64,000 bases of DNA from Mesorhizobium sp. (GCA_004020315.1 SAQG01000029.1:1-64000); one strand, 5' to 3'; positions 1 to 10,829 are shown, numbered from the stretch's first letter. Numbers and translations: made by a program. Notes: generated by a model not told the origin, from the letters alone.

Positions 1-109
1 ACTTCGACCATCAGTGCGATGTTGGCGCCGCGCTGGCCGCCGCCATGAAAGGCGCGATGCTTGCCTTCGGCGGCCAGCGCGGCGCCAACATCGCACTGAT
101 GGTCGAAGT
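1..109. repeat. 42-bp perfect inverted repeat at the window edge
   Basis: Bases 1-42 are the exact reverse complement of bases 68-109, separated by a 25-nt spacer. The right arm lies in conserved coding sequence of the dehydrogenase fragment. The left arm begins exactly at base 1 and replaces whatever should precede it. A coding gene would not normally carry a 42-bp perfect fold-back, so I infer a chimeric or fold-back contig end, perhaps nucleated at the short natural inverted pair near 32-41 and 69-78. A genuine inversion or longer palindrome extending left of the window is the alternative. Confidence 0.85.
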
Positions 110-404
110 TCTGGCGGCGGGCCTGTCAGGCGCCAACTGGTCGCTCGATGCGCCATGGTTTAGCGGCGGACCGGACAGTCCGGGAACCGGCCTCTTCGTG
201 CTGGCCGTCGAACCCAAGCTGCTCGATCCGGATTTCGAGAAGCGCATGAAAGATCAGCTCGACCGGTTGCGCCGCCGCTACGGCGTGCATGTGCCCGGCC
301 GCGCCCGGGCCGAAGCAGCGGAGAAGGCGGCGGCACGGGGCATAACAGCTCAGAAAGCCGTGGTGCAGCGCATCTCCGAATTCGCCGCGCGCTACTCTTC
401 CTGA
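3..404 (+). CDS. Ldh-family (malate/L-lactate/sulfolactate-type) dehydrogenase, C-terminal fragment
   Basis: This is the 3' end of a gene that starts left of the window. The readable part has the C-terminal signature of the Ldh_2 family of NAD(P)-dependent 2-hydroxyacid dehydrogenases: KGAMLAFGGQRG, then ALMVEVLAAGLSGA, a GGP loop and a GTGLFVLAVEP strand, ending in a basic helix and the PGRAR segment that usually precedes the tail. These enzymes oxidise malate, lactate, sulfolactate or ureidoglycolate; the substrate cannot be told from this fragment. Residues encoded before about base 32-43 come from the inverted-repeat arm and are probably not native. The family is about 340 residues, so roughly 125 are seen here. 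Family assignment is from recognition of the motif pattern. Confidence 0.65.
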   Translation, partial: FDHQCDVGAALAAAMKGAMLAFGGQRGANIALMVEVLAAGLSGANWSLDAPWFSGGPDSPGTGLFVLAVEPKLLDPDFEKRMKDQLDRLRRRYGVHVPGRARAEAAEKAAARGITAQKAVVQRISEFAARYSS

Positions 405-480
405 AAAATCCTGATCGCCGGCAACCAGCGATTTCGCAGGCTAAAGCACGCGTTTGAGCGGGTTACGGCGCGCTTAAGTT

Positions 481-535
481 CTTGTTTTTATGCATGTCGT
501 TCGCAAATCGCTGCGCACCTTTGTGCGACCTGAAT
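481..535. repeat. Degenerate palindromic intergenic repeat
   Basis: The stretch contains a broken dyad (GTCG..CGCAAA against TTTGTGCGAC) preceded by ATGCATGTCG, which matches the start of the longer repeat at 32147. It resembles the short palindromic repeats scattered between genes in Mesorhizobium. The rest of the 334-nt gap between the dehydrogenase end and the DoxX gene holds the hairpin at 603-628 and no convincing gene. Confidence 0.45.
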
Positions 536-602
536 GGAAGCCGGTCGGGGCGAATGTTTTCGAAGCACTTGATGAATCTTTTTGCGCGACGCCAAGTCAC
601 CT

Positions 603-628
603 GAAAACCCCGCTTCGGCGGGGTTTTC
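603..628. terminator. Hairpin with TTCG loop, likely terminator
   Basis: An 11-bp perfect stem (603-613 with 618-628) closes on a TTCG tetraloop; the arms are GAAAACCCCGC and its complement, so the 3' arm ends in a short T run. It has the form of a rho-independent terminator readable from either strand. On the plus strand it lies about 200 nt after the dehydrogenase stop codon and 110 nt before the DoxX start. Confidence 0.75.
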
Positions 629-738
629 CGCGTTCTCGCCTCTGCTCAGTTAACATGCCTGCCTTGGTCAACTTTTGTTCATTTGACTTCGACCGAGGTG
701 GTCGGGTGTTTGCGCGAAGCAGCAAAAGAGGAGCCCTG

Positions 739-1191
739 ATGTCCGCAAGCACCGACAATTCCAGCAGAAGCCTTTTCGTCCCAGCCCTCGGCAGCCTCTA
801 TGCGGCGCTGAACACCACCTCTGAAACCATCCTGCGTGCCGTAGCCGGCATCTTCCTCACCATCCACGGCTCGCATAAGATCACCGATCCGTTTGGCGCC
901 GCCGAGATGGTCGAAGGCCTCGGCTTCTATCCGGGCGCATTCTGGTCCCTGCTCTTGGCCTGCACCGAGTTCTTCGGTGGCATTTTCATCGCCATAGGTC
1001 TCTTGACCCGACCGGCCGCCTTCGCCGGAATGTTCGTGCTTCTCGTCACCGTCTGGTTCCACTGGGTCACCATGGGCGAGGGTTTTTCGGGCGCCGAAAA
1101 ATCGCTGCTGTGGGCCGCGATCCTGTTCTTCTTCGTTATCCGCGGCGGCAACCGCCAATCGGTCGACGCGCGCATCGGCAAGGCGTTCTGA
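739..1191 (+). CDS. DoxX family membrane protein
   Basis: A 150-residue DoxX/DoxD-type integral membrane protein of the inner membrane. After a short polar N-terminus it shows the family pattern: a first membrane segment with RAVAGIFLTIHGSHKI, then LGFYPGAFWSLLLACTEFFGG, a third segment after GLLTRPAA, and a last one at LLWAAILFFFVIRGG. DoxX proteins are linked to quinone, thiol or thiosulfate redox functions in various bacteria; the role of this one is unknown. I chose the ATG at 739 because AAAGAGGAG lies just upstream and the family alignment begins close by; the same frame is open further upstream (from 490) but that part crosses the terminator hairpin and looks noncoding. Confidence 0.85.
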   Translation: MSASTDNSSRSLFVPALGSLYAALNTTSETILRAVAGIFLTIHGSHKITDPFGAAEMVEGLGFYPGAFWSLLLACTEFFGGIFIAIGLLTRPAAFAGMFVLLVTVWFHWVTMGEGFSGAEKSLLWAAILFFFVIRGGNRQSVDARIGKAF

Positions 1192-1303
1192 CGCGGTCGA
1201 AACAAGGTCTCCGGCGACTTATCGTCACCCTTTGCGTTTGGCGCGAAACGGACTATGAAACGGCCTGAGCCAAGCCCATCTGGAAAGCGCGCCGGAGCCC
1301 GCA

Positions 1304-2278
1304 ATGACCGAAATCCTGCAGACCCCAAAGCTCGTCGTCGTGTTCGGCGGCTCCGGCTTTGTCGGCCGCCACGTGGTGCGGGCGCTGGCCAGGCGCGGCT
1401 ATCGCATCAGGGTCGCCTGCCGCCGGCCCGATCTCGCCGGCCATCTACAGCCGCTCGGCAATGTCGGCCAGATCCAGCCGGTGCAGGCTAATGTTCGCGT
1501 GCGCTGGTCGGTCGACCGCGCTGTGCAGGGCGCCGATCATGTCGTCAATTTGGTGGCCATCCTGCATGAGAGCGGCCGGCAGAAATTCACGTCTCTCCAT
1601 GAATTCGGCGCACGCGCGGTCGCCGAAGCGGCGCGCGCCCTCGGCGCCGGCCTCACCCATATCTCGGCGCTGGGCGCCGATCTGAACGCACAATCGGAGT
1701 ATGCGCGCACCAAGGCGCTCGGTGAAAAGGCGATTCTGGAGACGATTAGCGATGCCGTCATCTTGCGACCATCGATCAATTTCGGGCCGGAGGACCGTTT
1801 CTTCAACCGCTTCGCCAATATGGCGCGTTATTCGCCGGTCCTGCCGCTGATCGGCGGCGGGCAGACCAAGTTCCAGCCGGTCTATGTCGGCGATGTCGCC
1901 GAGGCGGTGGCGCGCTCGGTCGACGGCAAAGTCCAGGGCGGCCGGATCTATGAGCTTGGCGGACCGCAGGTGCTCACTTTCAAAGAATGCATGCAGGAAA
2001 TGCTTACCATCACCGACCGCAAGCGGCTTCTGGTGTCGGTGCCATGGTGGCTGGCCAACATGCAGGCATCGATCCTCGGCCTGTTGCCCAATCCGCTGCT
2101 GACCAAGGATCAGGTCCTGCAGTTGCGCCAGCACAACATCGTGTCGGAAGCGGCCATCAGGGAAAACAGGACGCTCGCCGGCCTCGATATCCAGCCACAG
2201 TCGATCAGCAGCATCCTGCCGAGCTATCTCTGGCGCTACCGGCCCGCGGGCCAGTTCCAGCGCAAGACGGCGGCCTAG
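1304..2278 (+). CDS. Complex I NDUFA9-like NAD(P)-binding protein
   Basis: A 324-residue atypical short-chain dehydrogenase/reductase. The N-terminus has the Rossmann glycine motif VVVFGGSGFVGRHVVRAL (about residues 10-27), followed by a helix-strand NAD(P) pattern, an HISALGAD strand and a YARTKALGEKAI segment standing where SDR catalytic Tyr-Lys residues occur. It resembles the mitochondrial complex I accessory subunit NDUFA9 and its alphaproteobacterial homologues. The usual inference is a role in complex I or quinone metabolism, but the sequence does not show a reaction. GGAG sits six bases before the ATG. It is convergent with the P450 gene, with stops only 15 nt apart. Confidence 0.85.
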   Translation: MTEILQTPKLVVVFGGSGFVGRHVVRALARRGYRIRVACRRPDLAGHLQPLGNVGQIQPVQANVRVRWSVDRAVQGADHVVNLVAILHESGRQKFTSLHEFGARAVAEAARALGAGLTHISALGADLNAQSEYARTKALGEKAILETISDAVILRPSINFGPEDRFFNRFANMARYSPVLPLIGGGQTKFQPVYVGDVAEAVARSVDGKVQGGRIYELGGPQVLTFKECMQEMLTITDRKRLLVSVPWWLANMQASILGLLPNPLLTKDQVLQLRQHNIVSEAAIRENRTLAGLDIQPQSISSILPSYLWRYRPAGQFQRKTAA

Positions 2279-2293
2279 CCAATCAGGCGCTCA

Positions 2294-3664
2294 CTAAACG
2301 CGCCGCGTGACCTGCATCGGCAGGCCGCCCTCCGGTTGCGTCGTCAGTTTCTGCACCGGCCACGGTTTGGTCTCAGCGGTGGTATCGAAGCGGAAGCGCG
2401 ACAGCATGATCGCCAGCGCGATGATCGCTTCCTGCATGGCAAAGCTGGCGCCGATGCAGACGCGAGGACCGGCGCCGAACGGCAAATACTGGAAGCGGTC
2501 GATCTTTTCGCGATTTCCCGGATGGAAGCGTTCGGGCATGAAGGCGTCGGGCCGGTCCCACAGCTTGCGATGACGGTGGACGACCCAGGGCATGACCAGC
2601 ACCGCGGCACGCCTCGGTATATAGAGGCCGTTCCAGGTTTCGGGCTCGATCGGCTCGCGGTTGATCGACGGCGCCGGCGGATAAAGCCTGAGCGCCTCCT
2701 CGAAGGCGGCGCGTGTGAACGGCATGGCGTCGAGCCACTTTGTCGGGTCGGGCTCGCGCGCCAGCACCGCGTCGATCTCGCGCTCTATCCTTTCGCGCTC
2801 CCAAGGCGCTTCGGCCAGGCAATAGAGCGTCCAGCCGAGCGCACGCGCCGTGGTCTCATGGCCGGCGCCGATGAAGGTGATGATGTTGTCCTCGACTTCG
2901 GCGCGCGTCAGGCCGTCCGGTCCCTCCGCGTTGAGCAAAAGCGTCAGAAAATCCTGCGGCACGGTGTCCGGTTCGCGCTTGAGCCGCTCTTCGCGCATCT
3001 TGACGGTGTCGGTGACGATTTTGCGGAAATAGGCCATGGTCTTGCGGCCGCGGATGCGGGTCAGGCGCGGCAGCCAATCGGGCGCCCGCAACAGATCGAG
3101 CGGATCAACCCGGCCCATGGTCTCGAACAGCCGGTCGATCTCCTTGGCGAAGCTGCCCGGCTCACCTGATATCTCGCCGGAAAACAGCGTCTCGGCCAGG
3201 ATGTCAAAGGTTAACAGCGTCATGTCGTGAGCGATGTCCGACATGCCGCCGCTCTCATAGCGTGTGACGAACTCCCGCGTGCGCCTCAGCATCGGCTCGG
3301 CAAAACCGAAGATGTGGCGCGGCGTGAACACCGGCGCCATCGCCTTGCGTGAACGCCTCCAGACCTCACCCTCGGCGGTCAGCAAGCCGTCGCGCAGGAT
3401 CGGCCGCAGGATCATCTGGCGCACCGTCGCCATCTTGTAGTTTTTGGCATTGTCGACCAGCACGTGGCGGATGAGGCCGGGGTCGTTGGCGATGACCAGC
3501 GGCCCGCCTATGCCGGTCACCGAAATCCAAGGCTGGTTGTAGGTCGGCTCGCCCCACAGTTCGAGTGGATTGCGGTAGACGATGCGGATCATCTCCAGCG
3601 TGGAAGGCGGCGACGTACGCGGCCTCGGCGCCGGCGGGACGAAGGGGGCGGGCTGACTGTCCAT
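2294..3664 (-). CDS. Cytochrome P450
   Basis: A complete 456-residue soluble bacterial P450, a haem-thiolate monooxygenase. Hallmarks are present in order: the I-helix oxygen-activation motif AGHETT (about 267-272), the K-helix EALR (323-326), a PERF segment (about 377-380) and the haem-binding loop FGAGPRVCIG (396-405) with Cys403 as thiolate ligand. There is no N-terminal membrane anchor; the N-terminus is proline-rich. No ferredoxin or reductase gene is adjacent, so redox partners must come from elsewhere. The substrate is unknown. GGAG lies seven bases before the ATG. It is transcribed divergently from gyrB across a 345-nt gap. Confidence 0.93.
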   Translation of the reverse strand: MDSQPAPFVPPAPRPRTSPPSTLEMIRIVYRNPLELWGEPTYNQPWISVTGIGGPLVIANDPGLIRHVLVDNAKNYKMATVRQMILRPILRDGLLTAEGEVWRRSRKAMAPVFTPRHIFGFAEPMLRRTREFVTRYESGGMSDIAHDMTLLTFDILAETLFSGEISGEPGSFAKEIDRLFETMGRVDPLDLLRAPDWLPRLTRIRGRKTMAYFRKIVTDTVKMREERLKREPDTVPQDFLTLLLNAEGPDGLTRAEVEDNIITFIGAGHETTARALGWTLYCLAEAPWERERIEREIDAVLAREPDPTKWLDAMPFTRAAFEEALRLYPPAPSINREPIEPETWNGLYIPRRAAVLVMPWVVHRHRKLWDRPDAFMPERFHPGNREKIDRFQYLPFGAGPRVCIGASFAMQEAIIALAIMLSRFRFDTTAETKPWPVQKLTTQPEGGLPMQVTRRV

Positions 3665-3793
3665 GGCGTGCTCCGCTGGTCATCTCAATGTAGTGGCTGG
3701 CAAGGCAAGCGTCCATGTCGCCGAACGGCAAAGGCGATGCACCCCGCTCTCCGGAAATGTGACCGGGGCACCGGAAAGTACCTGATCGTCTAA

Positions 3794-6481
<2,688 letters not shown>

Positions 6482-6515
6482 AGCCCAGGTCGGCCGCTCA
6501 ATTTCAGGCGCTTGA

Positions 6516-6549
6516 GCATCATTGGTAGGCCTAGGCCTACCGATGATGT
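6516..6549. terminator. 34-bp palindrome downstream of gyrB, probable hairpin terminator
   Basis: The palindrome is centred at 6532/6533. All 17 base pairs can form, two of them as G-T wobbles (6523-6542 and 6516-6549); the core is GGTAGGCCTAGGCCTACC. Starting 35 nt after the gyrB stop it could fold as a strong RNA hairpin and end transcription or protect the gyrB mRNA 3' end. There is no following T-run, so it is not a classic intrinsic terminator. A protein-binding site is the alternative. Confidence 0.5.
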
Positions 6550-6608
6550 CTGCTGCATCGCAACAAGGGTCACCCGAAAGCCGGCCGGAACGGAAAGGCT
6601 TCCAAGGC

Positions 6609-6626
6609 ATTGTGATTGATCACAAT
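6609..6626 (+). promoter_or_regulatory. 18-bp palindromic operator-like site
   Basis: ATTGTGAT and ATCACAAT flank a 2-bp centre, a perfect 8-bp dyad. It resembles CRP/FNR-class half sites, but the spacing does not match CRP (TGTGA-N6-TCACA) and the half sites do not match FNR (TTGAT-N4-ATCAA). It ends 17 nt before the ATG of the small membrane peptide at 6644, so a bound protein would block or activate that gene and its downstream partner. Confidence 0.5.
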
Positions 6627-6643
6627 CGCCGCAGGAGGCACTT

Positions 6644-6721
6644 ATGGGACGTGGCATTTTGCTCTGGCTTCTCGGAGTCCCGATTCCGATCATTATTCTC
6701 ATACTGCTTTTCGCACGGTAG
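6644..6721 (+). CDS. 25-residue hydrophobic membrane peptide
   Basis: The predicted product starts MGRGILLWLLGVPIPII and ends LLFAR: one uninterrupted hydrophobic segment of about 20 residues with a proline-containing centre, so a single-pass inner-membrane peptide. A strong ribosome site (GCAGGAGG, 6631-6638) lies at good spacing from the ATG. The stop codon comes 9 nt before the ATG of the next membrane protein, so they are probably co-transcribed. I recall similar tiny peptides in rhizobial genomes; no function is known to me. The clear Shine-Dalgarno and membrane-like composition are the support for it being a real gene. Confidence 0.65.
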   Translation: MGRGILLWLLGVPIPIIILILLFAR

Positions 6722-6730
6722 GGGGCTGAC

Positions 6731-7648
6731 ATGCAGTCAACCCTAACAGCTGTCGACGTTTCCGCACCGACGGAATCCTCTTCCACCGCTGTCAGCTGGG
6801 GACCGATCGTGGCCGGCGCCTTTGCTGCGTCGGCGCTAACCTTGATCCTGATGCTGCTCGGCTCCGGGCTCGGGCTGACCATGGTTTCGCCGTGGTCCGG
6901 CTTGAGCACCTCGGTCACAACTTTCGCGGCCTCCACCGCTGCGTGGCTGATCATCGTGCAGTGGCTGTCGTCGGCTCTCGGCGGTTATCTTGCTGGGCGC
7001 CTACGCACCAAATGGGTCGGCGTCCACAACGATGAAGTCTTTTTCCGCGATACCGCCCACGGCTTCCTCGCCTGGGCGCTTGCGACGTTGCTCGTCGCCG
7101 GCGTGCTCGGCTCGGCGCTTTCCGCAGCTGTCGGAACCGGCGTCCAGGCCGCTTCGACAGTCGCGTCGGGCGCGGCAATGGGCGCTTCGGCAGGTGCTGC
7201 TGCAAACGCCGGAGGCGCCGCGACCGACAACGCAACGTCGTATTTCGTCGATGCGTTGTTCCGCCCGGCCGATGCGGCCAGGCTTGCTGCCGCCAATCCG
7301 GAGAGCGATGCGGCGGCAATGGCGCAGGCTTCGCGCATTTTGATCGCGAGCGCAGCAGCAGGCGAAGTGTCTGCCGACGACAAGACCTATCTGTCGCAGC
7401 TGGTGGCTGCCCGCACCGGGCTGTCGGAACCCGATGCCAGGGCCCGTGTCGATGCCGTACTTGCCAGGGTCGAACAGGCGAAGGTCCAGGCCCAGCAGGC
7501 TGCCGATACAGCCAGGAAAGCCGGTGCCACCTTCGCGCTGCTTGGCGCATTGTCGTTGGTCGTCGGCGCTTTCATCGCAAGCGCCGCGGCAGCAATTGGC
7601 GGCAGGCAGCGCGACGACGAGGAGGCGGTCTTCCTGACCAACCGTTGA
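6731..7648 (+). CDS. Multi-pass membrane protein of unknown function (PhnA-like/YrzE-type)
   Basis: A 305-residue integral membrane protein. It has membrane segments at about residues 22-50 (PIVAGAFAASALTLILMLL), 60-85, 108-130 and a C-terminal one near 272-292 (LLGALSLVVGAFIASAAAA). Between them are an alanine-rich loop and a soluble region rich in A/D/E/Q that probably forms a coiled coil (about 225-265). Rhizobial homologues are often labelled PhnA-like, without functional support. AGGGGG stands six bases before the ATG. It follows the 25-residue peptide and is probably in one transcript with it under the 6609-6626 palindrome. Function unknown. Confidence 0.7.
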   Translation: MQSTLTAVDVSAPTESSSTAVSWGPIVAGAFAASALTLILMLLGSGLGLTMVSPWSGLSTSVTTFAASTAAWLIIVQWLSSALGGYLAGRLRTKWVGVHNDEVFFRDTAHGFLAWALATLLVAGVLGSALSAAVGTGVQAASTVASGAAMGASAGAAANAGGAATDNATSYFVDALFRPADAARLAAANPESDAAAMAQASRILIASAAAGEVSADDKTYLSQLVAARTGLSEPDARARVDAVLARVEQAKVQAQQAADTARKAGATFALLGALSLVVGAFIASAAAAIGGRQRDDEEAVFLTNR

Positions 7649-7668
7649 TCGGTGGTTGACGGATTCTA

Positions 7669-7696
7669 TCGATGCCGGGGCTGTGCCCGGCATCGA
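7669..7696. terminator. Bidirectional hairpin terminator
   Basis: A perfect 11-bp stem (7669-7679 with 7686-7696; arm TCGATGCCGGG) closes on a 6-nt loop. It lies between two convergent genes, the membrane protein ending at 7648 and the hydrolase ending at 7753, and can serve both. Confidence 0.7.
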
Positions 7697-7752
7697 CCGG
7701 CTGATTTGACGGCGTCACGCCAGGGATTGCGAGCCGGGTCGCCGAAGCAAGC

Positions 7753-9258
7753 CTATCTTCCAGCGAAAGTCGTCGGCGCCGCCTGGCTTGGCTCCAGTTT
7801 GCGGCCGAGATCGACGGCGTCGCGCAGCACGTCGATGTGCGAGCGCGGTGGCGTGCCGGCGGCTGCGGCGACCTCGACGCCGGTCGCCTTCAGCGACCAG
7901 TAGAGCCTGTGGGTGAAGATGCGGCCAAGTGAACCGCGCAGCTCGACCTGAATGTTCTCCACGCCAGGACCGAAATTTTCCGCCATCGGTCCAGAGATCG
8001 GGTCGCCGGTCAGCCAGCCATTGCCCCTGTCGAAGATGTTGGTCCAGCGCGTCGCGGCAAATACCGCGCCATGATGCACCGCCCGCTGCGGCTTGCCCGA
8101 ACGGCTGCGCCCTTCCAGATAGAGGACGGTTCCACCGACCGCCGTCTCGGCGATCGGCGGGCATGCCGAGAACAGCCGCTCAGCGATGCCGCGCCTGAAT
8201 TCGGCGAGATTGTAGGTCACCAGAAATTCGCTGTGGGTCAGCGGGCTGCCAAGCGTGACGAAATCGCTGATCTTCCATGGCAACGGATGATCGTTGTCCC
8301 TGGCGCGGAGTTGGCGACAGAGTTCCCATTGATCTCGCCGGAATCCGGAGAGGTCATCCAAGCTTTCGGGCCATGCAGAACCATCGGCGTTAAGCGTAGC
8401 CTTGTCGACGGCGCGGATCGCTTTCAGCCTCGCCTTGTCGCGGACAGCCTCCAGCTTTCGGGGCCTGAAATCGGCCCATAATATCTGCAGCAGATCATAG
8501 GCGATGATTGATCCAAGGCTGTGCGAGACCAGGACGATCCGGTCGTAGCCATCGTCCATCATAAGGCGCCGCAGCAGCGTCAGGCCACGTTCGCGGACAA
8601 GCGCGCGCTTTTCGACCGTTGCCGCTTCGGCACGCACATAGGCGGCCACATCGCCGAAATAAGGAAGGCCAAACCGGTCCACCGACCAGATGACGAATGA
8701 GGCCAGGATCGTGACGAGCGTGCCCGTGGTCCAGGAAATATCTCCTTGCAAGGCCGACGCGGCGAGCAAGAGCGCTGCGCACAGCACTGTTGTGACGGCC
8801 AGAAGCGTGACGACATAAAGCCCGCGGGCATCGCGCGGAATGTCGGCGGGCTTGCGCCAGAGCAGATTCGTCACCCAGGCCGCAAGCCGGCCCCGCGTCG
8901 TGCCCTGCGTGATGTCGGCCCAGTAAAGCTCATAGAAATCGGTGCGACGGCCATCGACATCGTAAGGGGTGGTGATCCGGCGAAGCTCGTGCGAGTTCGT
9001 CCGGCTGTCAGGCGTGATCCAGCTCTGGTTGATCTTCTCGCCGCCGGGATCGGCCGGATCGGCGACATGGGCATAAAACGGCGCGCGGGCGGGATCGTGA
9101 CTCCAAACGGCATGAACAAATTCCCTCAGCGTGCCCATGGGCCGCTGTTCGCCCATGCCATGCACGATCACCACGGCCTGGCTGAGCTTGCGCGGCGCCT
9201 TTCCGAAGGCCGGCGGACTGGTCTTGGCCGGCGACGCTACAGGATCAGGGTCGGACAC
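7753..9258 (-). CDS. Membrane-associated alpha/beta-hydrolase-like (lipase-fold) protein
   Basis: About 501 residues. An N-terminal strand AVVIVHGMGEQRPMG resembles the start of an alpha/beta-hydrolase core. A central hydrophobic region (LYVVTLLAVTTVLCAALLLAAS and GTLVTILASFVIWSV) indicates two membrane segments. The second half of the hydrolase core has IVLVSHSLGSIIAYDLL, where the Ser of SHSLGS is the expected nucleophile, followed by FVTLGSPLTHSEF. This split arrangement, with the hydrolase core interrupted by membrane helices, is seen in uncharacterised proteobacterial proteins. The substrate is unknown. I chose the GTG at 9258 because GGAGG lies five bases upstream; the frame is open to 9354 but that extension lacks a ribosome site. 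Confidence 0.7.
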   Translation of the reverse strand: MSDPDPVASPAKTSPPAFGKAPRKLSQAVVIVHGMGEQRPMGTLREFVHAVWSHDPARAPFYAHVADPADPGGEKINQSWITPDSRTNSHELRRITTPYDVDGRRTDFYELYWADITQGTTRGRLAAWVTNLLWRKPADIPRDARGLYVVTLLAVTTVLCAALLLAASALQGDISWTTGTLVTILASFVIWSVDRFGLPYFGDVAAYVRAEAATVEKRALVRERGLTLLRRLMMDDGYDRIVLVSHSLGSIIAYDLLQILWADFRPRKLEAVRDKARLKAIRAVDKATLNADGSAWPESLDDLSGFRRDQWELCRQLRARDNDHPLPWKISDFVTLGSPLTHSEFLVTYNLAEFRRGIAERLFSACPPIAETAVGGTVLYLEGRSRSGKPQRAVHHGAVFAATRWTNIFDRGNGWLTGDPISGPMAENFGPGVENIQVELRGSLGRIFTHRLYWSLKATGVEVAAAAGTPPRSHIDVLRDAVDLGRKLEPSQAAPTTFAGR

Positions 9259-9354
9259 CAGTGCCTCCGTTGGTGACAAATCCCGGAACAGAATTTGCCC
9301 ATCGTAGCTCTGAAACCGGCATGAGAGCAAAGGACGCCGGATGCTCAGGGCCAA

Positions 9355-9379
9355 GAAAAAAACCCGGCGCGGGGCCAGG
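9355..9379 (-). terminator. Rho-independent terminator after pntB
   Basis: Read on the minus strand: CCTGGC, a 5-nt loop, GCCGGG (one G-T pair), then seven T. It lies about 47 nt beyond the pntB stop codon and ends the transhydrogenase operon. Confidence 0.75.
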
Positions 9380-9425
9380 CTTTTGTTTCGAGCAACTAGC
9401 GATGTATCGGGGCCGCCAGCCCGGA

Positions 9426-10823
9426 TCAGTGATCCATGGCCTTGACGATCTCTTCGGTCATCTTCTTGGCGTCGCCGAGCAGCATCATGGTGCCGTCCTT
9501 GTAGAACAGCGTGTTGTCGATGCCGGCATAGCCGGAGCCGAGCGAGCGCTTGACGAACAGGCAGGTGCGAGCCTTGTCGACGTCGAGGATTGGCATGCCG
9601 AAAATAGGGGAGCTCTTGTCGTCCCGCGCCGAAGGGTTGGTGACGTCGTTGGCGCCGATGACATAGGCGACGTCGGCCTGCGCGAATTCGGAGTTGATGT
9701 CCTCGAGCTCGAACACTTCGTCGTAGGGCACGTTGGCTTCGGCCAGGAGCACGTTCATGTGGCCAGGCATGCGGCCGGCGACCGGATGAATTGCGTACTT
9801 CACGTCGACACCGTTGGCCTTGAGCTTGTCGGCCATCTCGCGCAGCGCATGCTGCGCCTGGGCGACCGCCATGCCGTAGCCCGGCACGATGATGACCTTC
9901 TGCGCGTTAATCATCAGATAGGCGGCATCGTCGGCCGAACCCTGCTTGACCGTGCGCTCGATGCCATCGTCGGCAGTGGCTGAAGTCTCGCCGCCAAAGC
10001 CGCCGAGGATGACCGAGATGAACGACCGGTTCATGCCCTTGCACATGATGTAGGACAGGATCGCGCCTGACGAGCCGACCAGTGCGCCGGTGATGATCAG
10101 CGCCAGATTGCCGAGCGTGAAGCCGAGTGCCGCAGCCGCCCAACCCGAGTAGGAATTCAGCATCGAGACGACGACCGGCATGTCGGCGCCGCCGATCGGG
10201 ATGATGAGAAGGACGCCAAGAACAAGCGATGCCGCCACGATCAGCCAGAACACCAGTTTGGACTCGGTGGTGACCAGCAGCACGATCAGCACGATCAGCC
10301 CGATGCCGAGGGCGGCGTTGATGAAATGGCGGCCGCCGATCATGATCGGCTTGCCCGACATGCGGCCGTCGAGCTTGAGGAAGGCGATGACCGAGCCGGT
10401 GAAGGTGATGGCGCCGATGGCGACGCCGAGGCTCATCTCGATCAGCGCCTGGGCGTGGATGTCGGCGACGGTTCCGATGCCGAAGCTTTCCGGCGCATAG
10501 ACGGCGGCAGCCGCCACCATCACGGCGGCAAGGCCAACCAGTGAGTGGAAGGCAGCGACCAGCTGCGGCATCGAGGTCATGGCGATGCGCCGTGCGGTGA
10601 CCGCGCCGACCGAGCCGCCGATCAAAAGGCCGAGCACGATGAGACCGAAGCCTCCCGCCGAAGGGGTCGCCAGCGCCAGCGTAGTAACAATGGCGATGGC
10701 CATGCCGATCATGCCGTACATGTTGCCCTGACGGCTGGTGGTCGGGTGCGACAGGCCACGCAATGCCAGGATGAACAGGATGCCGGAGACCAGATAGAGG
10801 AAGGAGGCGAAGTTGGCGTTCAT
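9426..10823 (-). CDS. pntB: NAD(P) transhydrogenase subunit beta
   Basis: A complete 465-residue PntB. It forms half of the proton channel and carries domain III, which binds NADP(H), in the membrane enzyme that uses the proton gradient to reduce NADP+ with NADH. The first half is a series of membrane helices; the C-terminal half holds the NADP domain with VIIVPGYGMAVAQAQHALRE, VKYAIHPVAGRMPGHMNVLLAEA, VAYVIGANDVTNPSAR and GYAGIDNTLFY. The ATG follows the pntAb stop by six nucleotides in the operon, and an intrinsic terminator follows. It supplies NADPH for biosynthesis and redox defence. Confidence 0.96.
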   Translation of the reverse strand: MNANFASFLYLVSGILFILALRGLSHPTTSRQGNMYGMIGMAIAIVTTLALATPSAGGFGLIVLGLLIGGSVGAVTARRIAMTSMPQLVAAFHSLVGLAAVMVAAAAVYAPESFGIGTVADIHAQALIEMSLGVAIGAITFTGSVIAFLKLDGRMSGKPIMIGGRHFINAALGIGLIVLIVLLVTTESKLVFWLIVAASLVLGVLLIIPIGGADMPVVVSMLNSYSGWAAAALGFTLGNLALIITGALVGSSGAILSYIMCKGMNRSFISVILGGFGGETSATADDGIERTVKQGSADDAAYLMINAQKVIIVPGYGMAVAQAQHALREMADKLKANGVDVKYAIHPVAGRMPGHMNVLLAEANVPYDEVFELEDINSEFAQADVAYVIGANDVTNPSARDDKSSPIFGMPILDVDKARTCLFVKRSLGSGYAGIDNTLFYKDGTMMLLGDAKKMTEEIVKAMDH

Positions 10824-10829
10824 GTCGCT

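Noticed and set aside
490-738. N-terminal extension of the DoxX protein
   Set aside because: The open frame runs through a terminator hairpin and a repeat; a good ribosome site and family start are at 739.
6609-6626. Canonical CRP or FNR box
   Set aside because: CRP needs TGTGA-N6-TCACA and here the gap is 4; FNR needs TTGAT-N4-ATCAA and the half sites differ.
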